64,000 nt of DNA from Amphibacillus marinus (GCF_900110345.1 NZ_FODJ01000005.1:62001-126000); one strand, 5' to 3'. Positions 1 through 9,422 are shown, counted from the first letter of the stretch. The notes: generated by a model from the sequence alone, not told the origin. Translations and numbers: made by a program.

Positions 1-212
1 GCAAGATAAGGTAGTCGGGTATCTGCAATGCCGAGAACAACGGTATCTTGATGGCGCCATAGCCGAATTATTTCTGCTGAATGCCCAGCGTTGACCGATT
101 CAGCAAGGGCATCGTCAATTGCGAACGATTCCCAGGCTGAGAAGTTATTCTCGGTATGGTTAAGATAGCGAAGCTTATCGCTCGTTAAAATCGTTTGCCA
201 ATTTGTCATCAT
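1..212 (-). CDS. lipL: Octanoyl-[GcvH]:protein N-octanoyltransferase, N-terminal part
   Basis: This gene runs leftwards out of the window, so only about the first 70 codons are visible. The translation contains HQDTVVLGIADTRLPYL, close to the equivalent stretch of B. subtilis LipL (YwfL), the amidotransferase that moves octanoyl groups from GcvH to E2 subunits in the lipoate salvage/synthesis route. Two adjacent ATG codons (210-212 and 207-209) follow a GAGAAGGTG Shine-Dalgarno at 217-225 on the minus strand; either could start translation. It is divergent from ywfO, a neighbour in B. subtilis too, which supports the call. The catalytic cysteine lies outside the window, so activity cannot be judged. 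Confidence 0.8.
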   Translation of the reverse strand, partial: MMTNWQTILTSDKLRYLNHTENNFSAWESFAIDDALAESVNAGHSAEIIRLWRHQDTVVLGIADTRLPYL

Positions 213-314
213 CTGTCACCTTCTCTTTATGAATTACCGAATCTATTATATAATGAATGAAGATGATAAGCGAATCTTAATGATAAAGATAAAAAGTAGT
301 TAGGAGGGAAGTAA

Positions 315-1613
315 ATGGCCTATCGAGATCAACAACTCAAAGAGGAGAAGGTATTTAAAGACCCTGTTCACCGTTACATTCATGTTCGTGATCAAGTAAT
401 CTGGGATTTAATCGGAACAAGAGAGTTTCAGCGTCTGCGCAGAATTAAACAGCTCGGTACGACTTTTTTAACGTTCCATGGAGCAGAGCATAGTCGATTT
501 AGTCATTCATTAGGCGTCTATGAAATTGTCAGGCGGATTCTGACCAATTTCCAAGGTCGAGAGCATTGGAATCCTGATCAACGGTTATTATGCTTGGCGG
601 CAGCTTTATTACATGACTTAGGGCACGGCCCCTTTTCGCATTCTTTTGAAAAGGTGTTTAAACTGGATCATGAGGACTACACAAAGGCAATTATTTTAGG
701 GGGGACAGAAATTAACGCTGTTTTACGTAGGGTTGAGCAAGGTTTTCCAGAAAAGGTTGCTGAAGTTATTAATAAAACCTATGAGGATAAACTTGTTGTA
801 AGTCTAATTTCAAGTCAGATAGATGCCGACCGCATGGATTATTTGCTAAGAGATGCCTATTTTACTGGGGTTAGCTATGGGCATTTTGATATGGAACGCA
901 TTCTCCGCGTTATGCGACCGCTCGAGGATCAAATGGTTGTTAAGCAATCAGGCATGCATGCTGTTGAGGATTACATTATGAGTCGTTACCAGATGTATTG
1001 GCAGGTTTACTTCCACCCCGTCAGCAGAAGTGCCGAGGTAATCTTAACCAAAATCCTTCATCGTGTTAAAGAACTACATGAAGCAGGTTACTTATTTAAG
1101 CATGAGCCTAAGCATTTCTTATCCTTTTTCGCTGGGAAGGTAAGTCTTGTTGATTACATAAATTTAGATGAGAATATTGTCATGTATTATTTTCAGGCAT
1201 GGATTAACGAAGAGGATGAGATATTGGCTGATTTGTGTGATCGTTTTACCAATCGGCGTCTGTTCCAATATGTTGAATTTAGTCCAGATCGACAAATTAA
1301 AGAATCAATAGAGCTTTATCAATTGTTTGAGCAGATTGGTTTAAACCCTGAATATTACCTAGTTGATGATTCATCCTCAGATCTTCCCTACGATTTTTAC
1401 CGACCGGGTGAGGAAGGAGAACGCTTGCCAATTCATCTGCTAACGCCAAAGGGCGATTTGTTAGAGCTGTCACGAGCTTCAGATATTGTTGAATCAATTT
1501 CAGGAAAGAAAAGAACGGATCATAAACTGTACTACCCAGCTGATTTAATTGAGCGACTACCTGATCATCAGCCTGAGAAAGTAAGGATAAAAGAATTGTT
1601 AGGCATAGGATAG
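315..1613 (+). CDS. ywfO: HD-domain phosphohydrolase YwfO
   Basis: This is a 432-residue HD-superfamily protein. The metal-binding signature is visible: H in SRFSHSLGVYEIV, HD in LLHDLGHGPFSHSFE, and the distal D in SSQIDADRMDYLLRDAY. This arrangement is that of dNTP triphosphohydrolase-like enzymes. The length and position before ywgA match B. subtilis YwfO. The exact nucleotide substrate is not known for certain from sequence; a (d)NTP or phosphorylated nucleotide is likely by family. The start has a good SD (AGGAGGGAAG, about 302-311). Only 11 bases separate its stop from ywgA, so the two are probably co-transcribed. A weak sigma-A-like -10 (TATAAT, 249-254) lies upstream, between this gene and divergent lipL. 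Confidence 0.88.
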   Translation: MAYRDQQLKEEKVFKDPVHRYIHVRDQVIWDLIGTREFQRLRRIKQLGTTFLTFHGAEHSRFSHSLGVYEIVRRILTNFQGREHWNPDQRLLCLAAALLHDLGHGPFSHSFEKVFKLDHEDYTKAIILGGTEINAVLRRVEQGFPEKVAEVINKTYEDKLVVSLISSQIDADRMDYLLRDAYFTGVSYGHFDMERILRVMRPLEDQMVVKQSGMHAVEDYIMSRYQMYWQVYFHPVSRSAEVILTKILHRVKELHEAGYLFKHEPKHFLSFFAGKVSLVDYINLDENIVMYYFQAWINEEDEILADLCDRFTNRRLFQYVEFSPDRQIKESIELYQLFEQIGLNPEYYLVDDSSSDLPYDFYRPGEEGERLPIHLLTPKGDLLELSRASDIVESISGKKRTDHKLYYPADLIERLPDHQPEKVRIKELLGIG

Positions 1614-1624
1614 GAGATGACATT

Positions 1625-2134
1625 ATGTTACGTAATCATGCGAGGTTAATGCGTTTTTTTGTTGATGCGCATGACATTATCGGGCGGAAGAAGCTGCAGA
1701 AAATGATTTATATTTTAAAGAAAATTGACGTTCCTTTTGATGAAAAATTTGCTTTTCATTTTTATGGTCCTTATTCAGAGGAGCTAACGCTTCGGGTAGA
1801 GGAGCTGTGTAATTTAGGTTTTATTGCTGAAGAAAAGCAGGACAAGGGTCATTACTTTCAATATCATTATACTGTTACAGATGCGGGCACTGCGTTTTTA
1901 GAACAGGCTCCTGATGATTTGCCAGTCTGCTATGATAAAGTTAATTTATTAAAATTACAGAGCTCAAGGTTTTTAGAACTTGTCGCAACCTTATTGTTCT
2001 TTGATGATCTAACGAAGGATGAGGCAGAGGACAAGGTAAAGCACGTTAAAGCGAGTGCCAATTTTATTAAAGAAGAGTTCATGTCTGCTTGGCGTTTCAT
2101 AGCCGAATTACGTGATAAAGGAGCGAACGCTTAG
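1625..2134 (+). CDS. ywgA: YwgA family protein
   Basis: This 169-residue conserved protein matches the length and place of B. subtilis YwgA, directly downstream of the HD phosphohydrolase. The sequence has an N-terminal winged-helix-like region (GRKKLQKMIYILKKIDVPF and FHFYGPYSEEL), reminiscent of the SocA/Panacea antitoxin-like fold, followed by a helical C-terminal half. No catalytic motif is evident, so I assign no function. The SD GGAGATG at about 1612-1618 precedes ATG 1625. Linkage to ywfO suggests a shared, uncharacterised role. Confidence 0.8.
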   Translation: MLRNHARLMRFFVDAHDIIGRKKLQKMIYILKKIDVPFDEKFAFHFYGPYSEELTLRVEELCNLGFIAEEKQDKGHYFQYHYTVTDAGTAFLEQAPDDLPVCYDKVNLLKLQSSRFLELVATLLFFDDLTKDEAEDKVKHVKASANFIKEEFMSAWRFIAELRDKGANA

Positions 2135-2148
2135 AAATAGGCGCTCGC
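2123..2148. terminator. Convergent hairpin between ywgA and ywhB
   Basis: GCGAACGC (2123-2130) pairs with GCGCTCGC (2141-2148), one A-C mismatch, with a 10-base loop. It overlaps the end of ywgA and lies between convergent genes, but the flanking T tracts are weak. Confidence 0.4.
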
Positions 2149-2158
2149 TTGTTCGTAC

Positions 2159-2347
2159 TTAATTAAGGTCGCTTAACAGCTGTCCACCTACTGCATAGTG
2201 CTCCGGTTTCATGTCTTCGATAAAGACAACAACTTTTTCTTTGCTTGCACCTGTTGTTTCAACAACAGCGTCTGTTACCTTCTCAACCAATGCCTGTTTC
2301 TGAGCAGTTGTGCGTCCTTCTAATAATTTCACGGTAATATAGGGCAT
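2159..2347 (-). CDS. ywhB: 4-oxalocrotonate tautomerase family protein
   Basis: This 62-residue protein is the small tautomerase subunit type, which forms hexamers using the N-terminal proline (after Met removal) as the general base. The start at 2345-2347 gives MPYITVKLLEGRT, so Pro1 is preserved; an upstream in-frame TTG at 2354-2356 would bury it and is rejected. The SD AAAGGAG sits 10 bases before the ATG. Conserved Arg residues typical of the active site follow in the second half. It equals B. subtilis YwhB by position and size. The physiological substrate in Bacilli is unknown. It is convergent with ywgA and divergent from ywhD. Confidence 0.88.
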   Translation of the reverse strand: MPYITVKLLEGRTTAQKQALVEKVTDAVVETTGASKEKVVVFIEDMKPEHYAVGGQLLSDLN

Positions 2348-2447
2348 AATGATCAAACTCCTTTTTTACCAATAAGCATACCAAGTTGATTAGCTGAAAA
2401 GCAAGTATTAGATGTGCTACAATAGCAGTGCCAAGGAGGTTATTTAA

Positions 2448-2954
2448 ATGACTGAAAAGAAACCAAGACAACAATTTACCATTATGAAGGATGACTCAAC
2501 TGATGGGCATGGTGGCTACGGGGTGGGCTCAATTAGTTTAGAAAACATTTCTCCTGTCATTATCGATCCCAATGAATCGCGGGCATTTATTGATATGAGC
2601 GCGATGCATGCTCGAAGTGAAGTAGAGCGTCGTGTTAAATTTATTCCACACAAGGAACAGGTTCCCAATGGTTTATTATACTGGATTGTTTGGGTTACTG
2701 TTGAGCGTGGCGAGCAAGGGCCGTATTATCATGGGGTAGCGGCTAGTGAGATACGTGTCGATCGTCCGAATCGTATCGCCTATAAATCAATGCCTGAGCA
2801 TGTTACACATATGGAGAAATCACTAAAAGGCGAGATTGTTGTGGAGCATATGGATGCTAAATCACTTCAGCTATTACGTGATTTTCTAAAAAACTTTAAT
2901 TCAGAGATGTGGGAAAACGCTGATCCGGCAGTGCGCAGTGCATTAACAAGCTAA
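2448..2954 (+). CDS. ywhD: YwhD family protein
   Basis: This 168-residue protein belongs to the YwhD family, which has no firmly known function. It is mostly soluble, with a conserved GYGVGSISLENISPVIID stretch near the N-terminus, a HMEKSLKGEIVVEHM segment, and no membrane helix. A strong SD (AAGGAGG at about 2432-2438) precedes the ATG. It is transcribed convergently to pbpG, as in B. subtilis, where the same neighbours occur. The identification rests on size, recognisable sequence and synteny. Confidence 0.82.
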   Translation: MTEKKPRQQFTIMKDDSTDGHGGYGVGSISLENISPVIIDPNESRAFIDMSAMHARSEVERRVKFIPHKEQVPNGLLYWIVWVTVERGEQGPYYHGVAASEIRVDRPNRIAYKSMPEHVTHMEKSLKGEIVVEHMDAKSLQLLRDFLKNFNSEMWENADPAVRSALTS

Positions 2955-3000
2955 CAAAAAATTAATAGCCCAAGTTAGACAATTGTCTAGCTTGGACTAT
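2954..3000 (-). terminator. pbpG terminator, possibly bidirectional
   Basis: The inverted repeat at 2965-3000 has about 16-bp arms (ATAGCCCAAGTTAGACA and its near complement). On the minus strand it is followed by a T run (2954-2962), so it ends leftward transcription from pbpG; it also sits just after ywhD. Confidence 0.75.
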
Positions 3001-3065
3001 AGTAATTAAGGCAGTCACAATGTTAACCAGCCAAAGTTAGCTATCAGCTAAGTAAATGCGTTATC

Positions 3066-4973
3066 CTACTTGGACTGTTGATCAGTTACGCTACTATACT
3101 GTCTAGGTTCAGTCCCTTCAATAAAGAACATTAATCGGCTAAGTTTACTTCGCTCTGTGCTTAAGCTTCCTGTAGTTGGATCAACATATGCAGCGACAAT
3201 CCCTGGTGGTGTAATAAAGCTATGACCCTGAATTCGGTCAGGTGCTGCTTCCATTGCATCACGCCAAATCAGCTTTGCAGCATTACTTTGATGAACGGGT
3301 TTATTATCGTCATAACCCGTCCAGACACCAGTAATACGTTCGGGGTTATATCCCACCATCCAACTGTCAACGTGTGTTGAACCGCTTTTTCCGGCATAAT
3401 CTCCACTCAACTGATCACTAATAGATCCGCCTGTAACCGATAAGTAGCTAGACAAATTACGATCAAACATCCCTGTCATTAATTGGTTTAGAATAAATGT
3501 TACCTGTTCATCAAGAATCTGTTCCCCTAAGGAAATTGTCCGCTCATATAGGAGATCACCCTCAACTGTTGCTACTGTTTTAACGAGATAAGGACTGACC
3601 TTATGGCCACCATTTGCAAAATGACTATAAGCAGTAACAAGCTCGCTTACACTTAACGAAGCAGTTCCTAGGGCTAGTGATGGCACAGCAGGAAGCTCGC
3701 TGGTAATACCAAGTTCCCGACTCTGTTCAATGACACGTTCGGGTGTTAGGAACAGCTGTGTCTTAATGGCATAAATATTATCACTAACCGCCAATGCTTG
3801 AGCCAACGTAACCGAATTATGTGCGTATTGATTATTAAAGTTTTGTGGCGCATATTGCGAGCCATCATTTAGATGAAATTGTGTAGGTTCGCTCTGCAAT
3901 GTTGTCGCGGCGGTATAACCATTATTTAAAGCTGTGTAATAAAGGATAGGTTTAAAGGTAGAGCCAATCATTCGCTTTGCTTGAGTAGCACGATTATATG
4001 GGCTGGAAAAATAATCAACCCCACCAATTAAGGCTTGAATCGCACCTGTTGCCGGTACTGCGACGATCGCTCCAACCTGTAAGTCTCCACTATGCGTTAA
4101 AGTCGCTTGACTCAAAGCTTCCTGCTGTTCGGGAACAATCTCTGTATAGATGGCAGCACCGGCAGGAATCGGATAACCAAGCAAATTACTCGCCTCTGTG
4201 ATGGCGAGATCAGCAATGTAACCAAAATGTTGATTGACAATGGGCTCACCAACAATATCAAGGACCTGTTGATGCGCTAAATAAGCCTCAGTCTCAGTTA
4301 GAAGCTCCTTTTGCTCAAGCGTTGCAATAATTCTTTCTTGTTGTTGCTTAGCTCTTGTAAAATGTTTAATTGGTGAATTTGCATTAGGGCTGTTTGGAAT
4401 GGCAACAAGTAAGGCGATTTCAGCATGACTAAGCTCGGTACTTGATTTCGCAAAATAGAATTGGCTAGCAGTCTCAACTCCATATATGCCATGACCATAA
4501 TAAATGGTATTTAAATAACCTTCTAAAATGGTTTCTTTATCATAAAACGTTTCAAGCCGTAACGCATAAAACGCTTCACGTCCCTTTCTGAGCCAACTTT
4601 TTTCAGCGTTTAGATATAGATTACGTGCATATTGTTGCGTAATCGTACTTGCCCCTTCAGCTAAGCTACCTGCTCTGATGTTTGTCAGCACAGCTCCACC
4701 AATTCTGCGTAAATCAAAGCCACGGTGCTGATAAAAGTTTTGATCCTCTATTGCTAGTGTTGCTTCAATCAAGTCTGGATTAATATCTGCAATTGCTTGC
4801 CAAACGCGCTGTCCATCTGAGTAGACAGAACCGAGTCGTTCACCATTTTGAGCATAGATGGTAATTGGCCGTTGATTTAATGAAGGTGGCCCTAGGAGAT
4901 AGACCGTCGTATACAATGAAATAAGGATGGTAACTAAAAATAGGGCTATCCATAATCCTAGCCGTTTGCGCAT
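3066..4973 (-). CDS. pbpG: Class A penicillin-binding protein PBP2d
   Basis: This 635-residue bifunctional peptidoglycan synthase has one N-terminal membrane anchor (about residues 7-27). It is followed by a GT51 glycosyltransferase domain with the catalytic Glu in LAIEDQNFYQHRGFD and the QQYARN motif. A transpeptidase domain follows with SxxK at Ser338 (GSTFKP), SDN in AVSDNIYAIK, and KSG in AGKSGSTHVDSW (a KTG variant). By position next to speE and speB it is PbpG/YwhE, in B. subtilis a forespore protein that helps make the germ-cell wall. The SD GAAAGGGGT precedes ATG 4973. I found no convincing sigma-F or sigma-G promoter in the 224-bp gap before divergent speE, so forespore expression is inferred from the family only. 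Confidence 0.92.
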   Translation of the reverse strand: MRKRLGLWIALFLVTILISLYTTVYLLGPPSLNQRPITIYAQNGERLGSVYSDGQRVWQAIADINPDLIEATLAIEDQNFYQHRGFDLRRIGGAVLTNIRAGSLAEGASTITQQYARNLYLNAEKSWLRKGREAFYALRLETFYDKETILEGYLNTIYYGHGIYGVETASQFYFAKSSTELSHAEIALLVAIPNSPNANSPIKHFTRAKQQQERIIATLEQKELLTETEAYLAHQQVLDIVGEPIVNQHFGYIADLAITEASNLLGYPIPAGAAIYTEIVPEQQEALSQATLTHSGDLQVGAIVAVPATGAIQALIGGVDYFSSPYNRATQAKRMIGSTFKPILYYTALNNGYTAATTLQSEPTQFHLNDGSQYAPQNFNNQYAHNSVTLAQALAVSDNIYAIKTQLFLTPERVIEQSRELGITSELPAVPSLALGTASLSVSELVTAYSHFANGGHKVSPYLVKTVATVEGDLLYERTISLGEQILDEQVTFILNQLMTGMFDRNLSSYLSVTGGSISDQLSGDYAGKSGSTHVDSWMVGYNPERITGVWTGYDDNKPVHQSNAAKLIWRDAMEAAPDRIQGHSFITPPGIVAAYVDPTTGSLSTERSKLSRLMFFIEGTEPRQYSSVTDQQSK

Positions 4974-5137
4974 TGCTCTCTACCCCTTTCTTGTTTAAAT
5001 ACATAACAGGACATAGCGAAAGCCCTCGATAAAAGATAATAGGAATGATTTGTTATTCAGTATCGGGTATTTTAATAAATTTAATCAAAAAGGCTTGCTT
5101 TTTCTAAAAAAAACTCTAAAATTAATGTGTTTCTAAA

Positions 5138-5166
5138 TTGAAAAAAAGTACATGTTAAAATAAAGT
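5138..5166 (+). promoter_or_regulatory. Candidate sigma-A promoter of speE-speB
   Basis: TTGAAA (5138-5143), 17-base spacer, TAAAGT (5161-5166), in an AT-rich stretch 30 bases before speE. The -35 is good and the -10 is imperfect. Confidence 0.45.
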
Positions 5167-5197
5167 TACTAAAAATGAAGCGAAGGAGACGATCGAA

Positions 5198-6019
5198 ATG
5201 GATTTATGGTATACAGAAAAGCAAACAGATAGCTTTGGCATTACTGCTAAAGTAAAACGAACGCTTGCTACAGAACAAACTGATTTTCAAAAATTAGATA
5301 TGATTGAAACGGCTGAATGGGGCAACATGCTTGTCCTTGATGGTATGGTGATGACAACGGAGAAAGATGAGTTTGTCTATCATGAAATGATTAGTCATGT
5401 CCCTTTGTTTACACATCCTAACCCAAGGCATGTTCTTGTTGTTGGTGGTGGCGATGGAGGTGTCATTCGAGAAGTATTAAAGCACCCATCTGTTGAACAA
5501 GCTGTCCTTGTTGAAATTGATGGTCGAGTTATTGAAGAATCAAAAAAATATTTACCATCAATTGCAGGTCAGTTGGATGATCCGCGTGTTGAAGTGAAGG
5601 TCGGTGACGGCTTTATGCATATTGCAGAAAGTGAGAATGCTTACGATGTTATTCTAGTAGATTCAACTGAGCCGGTTGGTCCTGCAGTCAATTTATTTAC
5701 CAAAGGCTTCTATGCTGGAATCAGCAAAGCTTTAAAGGAAGATGGTATCTTCGTTGCGCAATCCGACAACCCTTGGTTTAAGGCAGAATTAATTGAACAA
5801 GTCATCAAGGATGTTAAAGAGATTTTTCCAATTACACGATTGTATACGGCTAACATTCCCACATATCCAAGTGGTTTATGGACATTTACGTTAGGTAGCA
5901 AAAAGCATGATCCATTGCAGCAACAACGCTCAGCGGAGCTAGATTCAAAATATTATACCGAAGCGATCCACAAAGCGAGCTTTGCTTTGCCTAAGTTCGT
6001 TGACGATTTAACAAAGTAA
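5198..6019 (+). CDS. speE: Spermidine synthase
   Basis: SpeE (273 residues) transfers the aminopropyl group of decarboxylated S-adenosylmethionine to putrescine. The Rossmann glycine motif [16 protein letters not shown], the acidic end of beta-2 ([10 protein letters not shown]), and the catalytic Asp in [12 protein letters not shown] are all present. An N-terminal beta domain ([14 protein letters not shown]) matches bacterial SpeE. The SD GAAGGAGA (about 5181-5188) sets the start. speB follows 12 bases downstream, so agmatine hydrolysis and spermidine formation are encoded together, as in B. subtilis. Confidence 0.96.
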   Translation: MDLWYTEKQTDSFGITAKVKRTLATEQTDFQKLDMIETAEWGNMLVLDGMVMTTEKDEFVYHEMISHVPLFTHPNPRHVLVVGGGDGGVIREVLKHPSVEQAVLVEIDGRVIEESKKYLPSIAGQLDDPRVEVKVGDGFMHIAESENAYDVILVDSTEPVGPAVNLFTKGFYAGISKALKEDGIFVAQSDNPWFKAELIEQVIKDVKEIFPITRLYTANIPTYPSGLWTFTLGSKKHDPLQQQRSAELDSKYYTEAIHKASFALPKFVDDLTK

Positions 6020-6031
6020 GGGGTAATGGGC

Positions 6032-6904
6032 ATGCGATTTGATGATGCATATTCAGGGAAAGTATTTATTATGGCACAACCAGATTATCAACAGGCGCGA
6101 GCAGTTCTATATGGAATGCCAATGGATTGGACTGTTAGTTTCCGTCCGGGTTCGAGATTTGGCCCCAACCGTATTCGCGAGGCTTCAATTGGCTTGGAGG
6201 AGTACAGCCCATATTTAGACAAGCATCTTGAGGAAGTGGCCTATTTTGATGCTGGCGATATCCCGTTACCGTTTGGTAATGCGGAACGAAGCTTAGCTGA
6301 AATTAAGCAATACATCGACAAGCTCCTTGAGGATAATAAATTTCCACTTGGCCTAGGTGGCGAGCATCTGGTAACATGGCCAGTCATTCAGGCAATCTAT
6401 CAAAAGTATTCAGACCTTAAAGTTATTCATATTGACGCTCATGCGGATTTACGTGAAGAGTATGAAGGTGAGGTCTTATCACATTCAACGCCGGTTAGAA
6501 AGATTTGCAACCTAATTGGGGCTGAGAATGTCTATTCCTTTGGTATTCGCTCAGGCATGCGCGAAGAATTTGCTTTTGCCAAGGAGAGTGGCATGCACAT
6601 GTCACGCTATCAAGTGGCCAAGCCATTAGCTGAGTGCTTACCAAGCTTAACAGGTGCCAATGTTTATATTACGATTGATATCGATGTTCTTGACCCTGCT
6701 TATGCACCAGGGACAGGTACAGCAGAGGCTGGTGGAATTAGCTCAACGGAACTGCTTGAGGCAATTCACACATTAGCTAAGGCAGATTTAAATATTGTCG
6801 GGGCTGATTTGGTTGAAGTTGCACCAGCATATGACCCAACTGAACAAACTGCCATTGCCGCCAGTAAATTTATTCGTGAAATGCTACTTGGTTGGATTAA
6901 ATAA
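6032..6904 (+). CDS. speB: Agmatinase
   Basis: SpeB (290 residues) hydrolyses agmatine to putrescine and urea, feeding SpeE. Binuclear Mn ligands of the ureohydrolase fold are visible: His in LGGEHLVTW, DxHxD in HIDAHADLRE, and DxD in TIDIDVLDPAYAPGTG. The chosen start (ATG 6032, MRFDDAYSGK) matches B. subtilis SpeB and lies 7-8 bases after AAGGGG; an ATG six bases earlier is too close to the SD. It is co-transcribed with speE and followed by a strong hairpin. Confidence 0.95.
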   Translation: MRFDDAYSGKVFIMAQPDYQQARAVLYGMPMDWTVSFRPGSRFGPNRIREASIGLEEYSPYLDKHLEEVAYFDAGDIPLPFGNAERSLAEIKQYIDKLLEDNKFPLGLGGEHLVTWPVIQAIYQKYSDLKVIHIDAHADLREEYEGEVLSHSTPVRKICNLIGAENVYSFGIRSGMREEFAFAKESGMHMSRYQVAKPLAECLPSLTGANVYITIDIDVLDPAYAPGTGTAEAGGISSTELLEAIHTLAKADLNIVGADLVEVAPAYDPTEQTAIAASKFIREMLLGWIK

Positions 6905-6911
6905 TGATTAA

Positions 6912-6943
6912 GTTAAAGGGCAATCATTTGGTTGTCCTTTAAC
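6912..6943 (+). terminator. speEB terminator
   Basis: GTTAAAGGGCAATC and its complement GGTTGTCCTTTAAC form a 14-bp stem with a 4-base loop; only a weak T tract follows. Confidence 0.7.
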
Positions 6944-6987
6944 TATCGTTATCAACAAGCAAATTAGTATTTTTTTTGCAAATAGAC

Positions 6988-7016
6988 TTGAGTTTGTCGA
7001 CAAACATTTCTATACT
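6988..7016 (+). promoter_or_regulatory. Promoter of ywiB-argS with palindromic operator
   Basis: TTGAGT (6988-6993), 17-base spacer, TATACT (7011-7016). A perfect 14-bp palindrome GTTTGTCGACAAAC (6992-7005) fills the spacer, where a bound repressor would block RNA polymerase. The core TTGTCGA resembles a Spo0A box (TGTCGAA). Confidence 0.6.
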
Positions 7017-7049
7017 TAGACATACTGATATTTAATGAAGGATGATCTC

Positions 7050-7487
7050 ATGCAAGTAACGAAGAATTCTGTTAAAATAACGCTACATACCGAAATTGCT
7101 GATCAAAATGATCAACAAGTGACTGATGTTAAAGCAATTGCTGACTTGTTTGAAAGAGATCAGCAAACGATTCTAACCTTTAAAGAGCAAATTGCTGATC
7201 AGCCTGATGTAAGAACAATGATTACGATTACCAATCAGCGAGTTACAATTAAACGCTCTGGTGGGGTCGAGATGAATCAACAATTTAAAGTTAATCAAAC
7301 GACTGAGACTGTTTATCGCCATGCTTATGGAGCAATTCGAATTGAAACTGCTACGGAATCTGTTCAGTATACACCTTTATCAACTACAAACGTAGGGCGA
7401 TTAAAAATAAACTATACAACTAAATTGGACGGTGAAGCATTAAGGAACCATAAGCTTGCACTTACGATTGAGGAGGATTTAACATGA
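7050..7487 (+). CDS. ywiB: DUF1934 beta-barrel protein YwiB
   Basis: This 145-residue protein is built from alternating beta strands and matches the YwiB/DUF1934 lipocalin-like beta-barrel family found just before argS in Bacilli. The function is unknown. ATG 7050 is preferred because AAGGA lies 7 bases before it; the earlier in-frame ATG 7035 overlaps that SD and has none of its own. Its stop overlaps the argS start (ATGA, 7484-7487), so the two are translationally coupled. The promoter just upstream carries a perfect palindrome. Confidence 0.85.
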   Translation: MQVTKNSVKITLHTEIADQNDQQVTDVKAIADLFERDQQTILTFKEQIADQPDVRTMITITNQRVTIKRSGGVEMNQQFKVNQTTETVYRHAYGAIRIETATESVQYTPLSTTNVGRLKINYTTKLDGEALRNHKLALTIEEDLT

Positions 7488-9154
7488 ACATTGTACAGGA
7501 TATGCAGGAGTGCTTAAAGACTGAGTTGAAGAAAGCTGTCTTAGCTGCTGAGTTAGCAACAGAAGAGCAAATGCCAACGATTATTTTAGAAAAACCGAAA
7601 GATAAAGAACATGGTGATTATGCAACCAACCTTGCGATGCAACTTGCTAAAGTGGCAAAAAAAGCACCACGTCAAATTGCTGAACAGCTGGTAGAGCAGC
7701 TTGATAAAAAACGGGCGTCTATTAATAAAGTTGAGATTGCTGGTCCAGGGTTTATTAATTTCTTTATTGATAACAGCTATTTAACACGCTTAATACCAAC
7801 GATTTTAACAGAGGGTAAGAATTATGGCCGCTCTAATACTGGTCAAGGTGAACGAGTACAGGTGGAGTTTGTTTCTGCCAATCCAACTGGTGATCTTCAC
7901 CTAGGCCATGCTAGAGGAGCTGCTGTAGGTGACACGTTATGTCACCTGCTTGATGCAGCTGGATATAAGGTTGAACGTGAGTATTATATTAACGATGCTG
8001 GAAATCAAATCAATAATTTAGCTTTGTCTGTAGAAGCACGCTACATGCAGGCACTTGGACTGGACTTTCCAATGCCTGAGGATGGCTATAATGGCAAGGA
8101 TATTATTGAGATTGGGCAACAACTGGTAGAGCAGGATCAAGATACGTGGGTAAGCAAGACAGAAGCAGAGCGTCGTACTTATTTTAAAGAGTATGGTTTG
8201 AAATTTGAGATAGATAAGTTAGCCCGTGATTTGGAAGATTTCCGAGTGAAATTTAATCACTGGTTTTCTGAAACATCGCTTTATGAAAATGACAAGATTA
8301 CCCCTGCGCTTGACCTCCTTAAGGAGAAGGGGCATACTTATGAGCTGGACGGTGCCACGTGGTTTAGAACGACTGCTTTTGGTGACGATAAAGATCGTGT
8401 GTTAATTAAAAACGATGGTTCATTTACTTATTTAACACCAGACATTGCCTATCATAAGAACAAGTTAGATCGAGGCTTCAATAAACTTATTAACATTTGG
8501 GGTGCTGATCATCACGGCTATATTCCTAGAATGAAAGCCGCCATTCAAGCGATTGGTTATCAAGAAGATACGTTAGAGGTGCAAATTATTCAAATGGTTA
8601 ATCTGTTTGAAAATGGTGAGAAGGTAAAAATGAGTAAGCGTACTGGTAAAGCAGTAACTCTAAGAGAGCTAATGGATGAAGTCGGAATAGATGCTATGCG
8701 CTACTTCTTTGTTATGCGTTCTAGTGATGCTCATTTGGATTTTGATATGGATTTGGCAAGATCTCAGTCAAATGACAATCCAGTTTATTATGTTCAATAT
8801 GCTCATGCGCGCATTTGTACACTTCTTAAGCAAGCAAAAAGTAAGGGCTTTGACATTAACTTGGACCATCTAGCTGCTCACCTGATGACTGAAAAGGCGG
8901 AGGACCTACTTAAGCAATTGGGTGACTTCCCGCAAGTGGTTGCCGATGCTGCGGTTAATCGCACACCACACCGTCTGCCACAGTACGCGTTTGATCTTGC
9001 TGCTAAACTGCACAGCTATTACAATGCTGAGAAGGTACTTGATCAAGAGCAACCTGAGAAAACAAAAGCACGGCTCGCTCTGATGGAGGCAGTTAGAATT
9101 ACAATTACAAATGCATTACAACTAATGGGTGTTACTGCACCTGACAGTATGTAG
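7484..9154 (+). CDS. argS: Arginyl-tRNA synthetase
   Basis: ArgS (556 residues) is a class I aminoacyl-tRNA synthetase that charges tRNA-Arg. Visible features are the N-terminal Add1 domain (residues 1-100), the HIGH-type motif in [18 protein letters not shown], the KMSKR signature ([15 protein letters not shown]), and the C-terminal all-helical anticodon-binding domain with a typical [17 protein letters not shown] end. Length is normal. It overlaps ywiB by four bases. No T-box leader precedes the pair; control may instead act through the palindrome in the ywiB promoter. Confidence 0.96.
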   Translation: MNIVQDMQECLKTELKKAVLAAELATEEQMPTIILEKPKDKEHGDYATNLAMQLAKVAKKAPRQIAEQLVEQLDKKRASINKVEIAGPGFINFFIDNSYLTRLIPTILTEGKNYGRSNTGQGERVQVEFVSANPTGDLHLGHARGAAVGDTLCHLLDAAGYKVEREYYINDAGNQINNLALSVEARYMQALGLDFPMPEDGYNGKDIIEIGQQLVEQDQDTWVSKTEAERRTYFKEYGLKFEIDKLARDLEDFRVKFNHWFSETSLYENDKITPALDLLKEKGHTYELDGATWFRTTAFGDDKDRVLIKNDGSFTYLTPDIAYHKNKLDRGFNKLINIWGADHHGYIPRMKAAIQAIGYQEDTLEVQIIQMVNLFENGEKVKMSKRTGKAVTLRELMDEVGIDAMRYFFVMRSSDAHLDFDMDLARSQSNDNPVYYVQYAHARICTLLKQAKSKGFDINLDHLAAHLMTEKAEDLLKQLGDFPQVVADAAVNRTPHRLPQYAFDLAAKLHSYYNAEKVLDQEQPEKTKARLALMEAVRITITNALQLMGVTAPDSM

Positions 9155-9165
9155 TTATACATGAC

Positions 9166-9198
9166 AAAACCTTTCTACCAATAGTAGAGAGGTTTTTT
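9166..9198 (+). terminator. argS terminator
   Basis: AAAACCTTTCTAC pairs with GTAGAGAGGTTTT around a short loop, followed by TTTTTT. Confidence 0.8.
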
Positions 9199-9204
9199 AG
9201 TCAT

Positions 9205-9422
9205 TCTTTTTTATGAGCGATCGCTCGTAAATGCGTGCGATCGCACTTATTTAGTTAATTTCGCACTTATTCGCTCCTGTTCGCTCTTAATGTGGAAGTT
9301 TTGCACACAAACTAAGTTTAAGTGCGATTAATAAGATTTATGTGCGAAAACTTACTTTTTATGAGCGTTTGCTCCTAAATACGTGCGAACGCACACACTT
9401 GGCCAATTTCACACTTATTTGC
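9205..9422. repeat. Degenerate intergenic repeat block 1
   Basis: This gap holds two diverged copies of a block beginning TTTTTATGAGCG (about 9208 and 9355), each made of ~20-base segments such as TTATTCGCTCCTGTTCGCTC and containing small palindromes (GAGCGATCGCTC, GTGCGATCGCAC). Stops occur in all frames. The segment core resembles those at 16030-16110 and 42440-42790. Confidence 0.6.

Noticed and set aside
4974-5197. Sigma-F or sigma-G promoter for pbpG
   Set aside because: No sequence in the gap fits both hexamers at correct spacing, although the family suggests forespore expression.
6944-7049. T-box leader for argS
   Set aside because: No T-box sequence (UGGNACC-type) or antiterminator/terminator pair; ywiB precedes argS.
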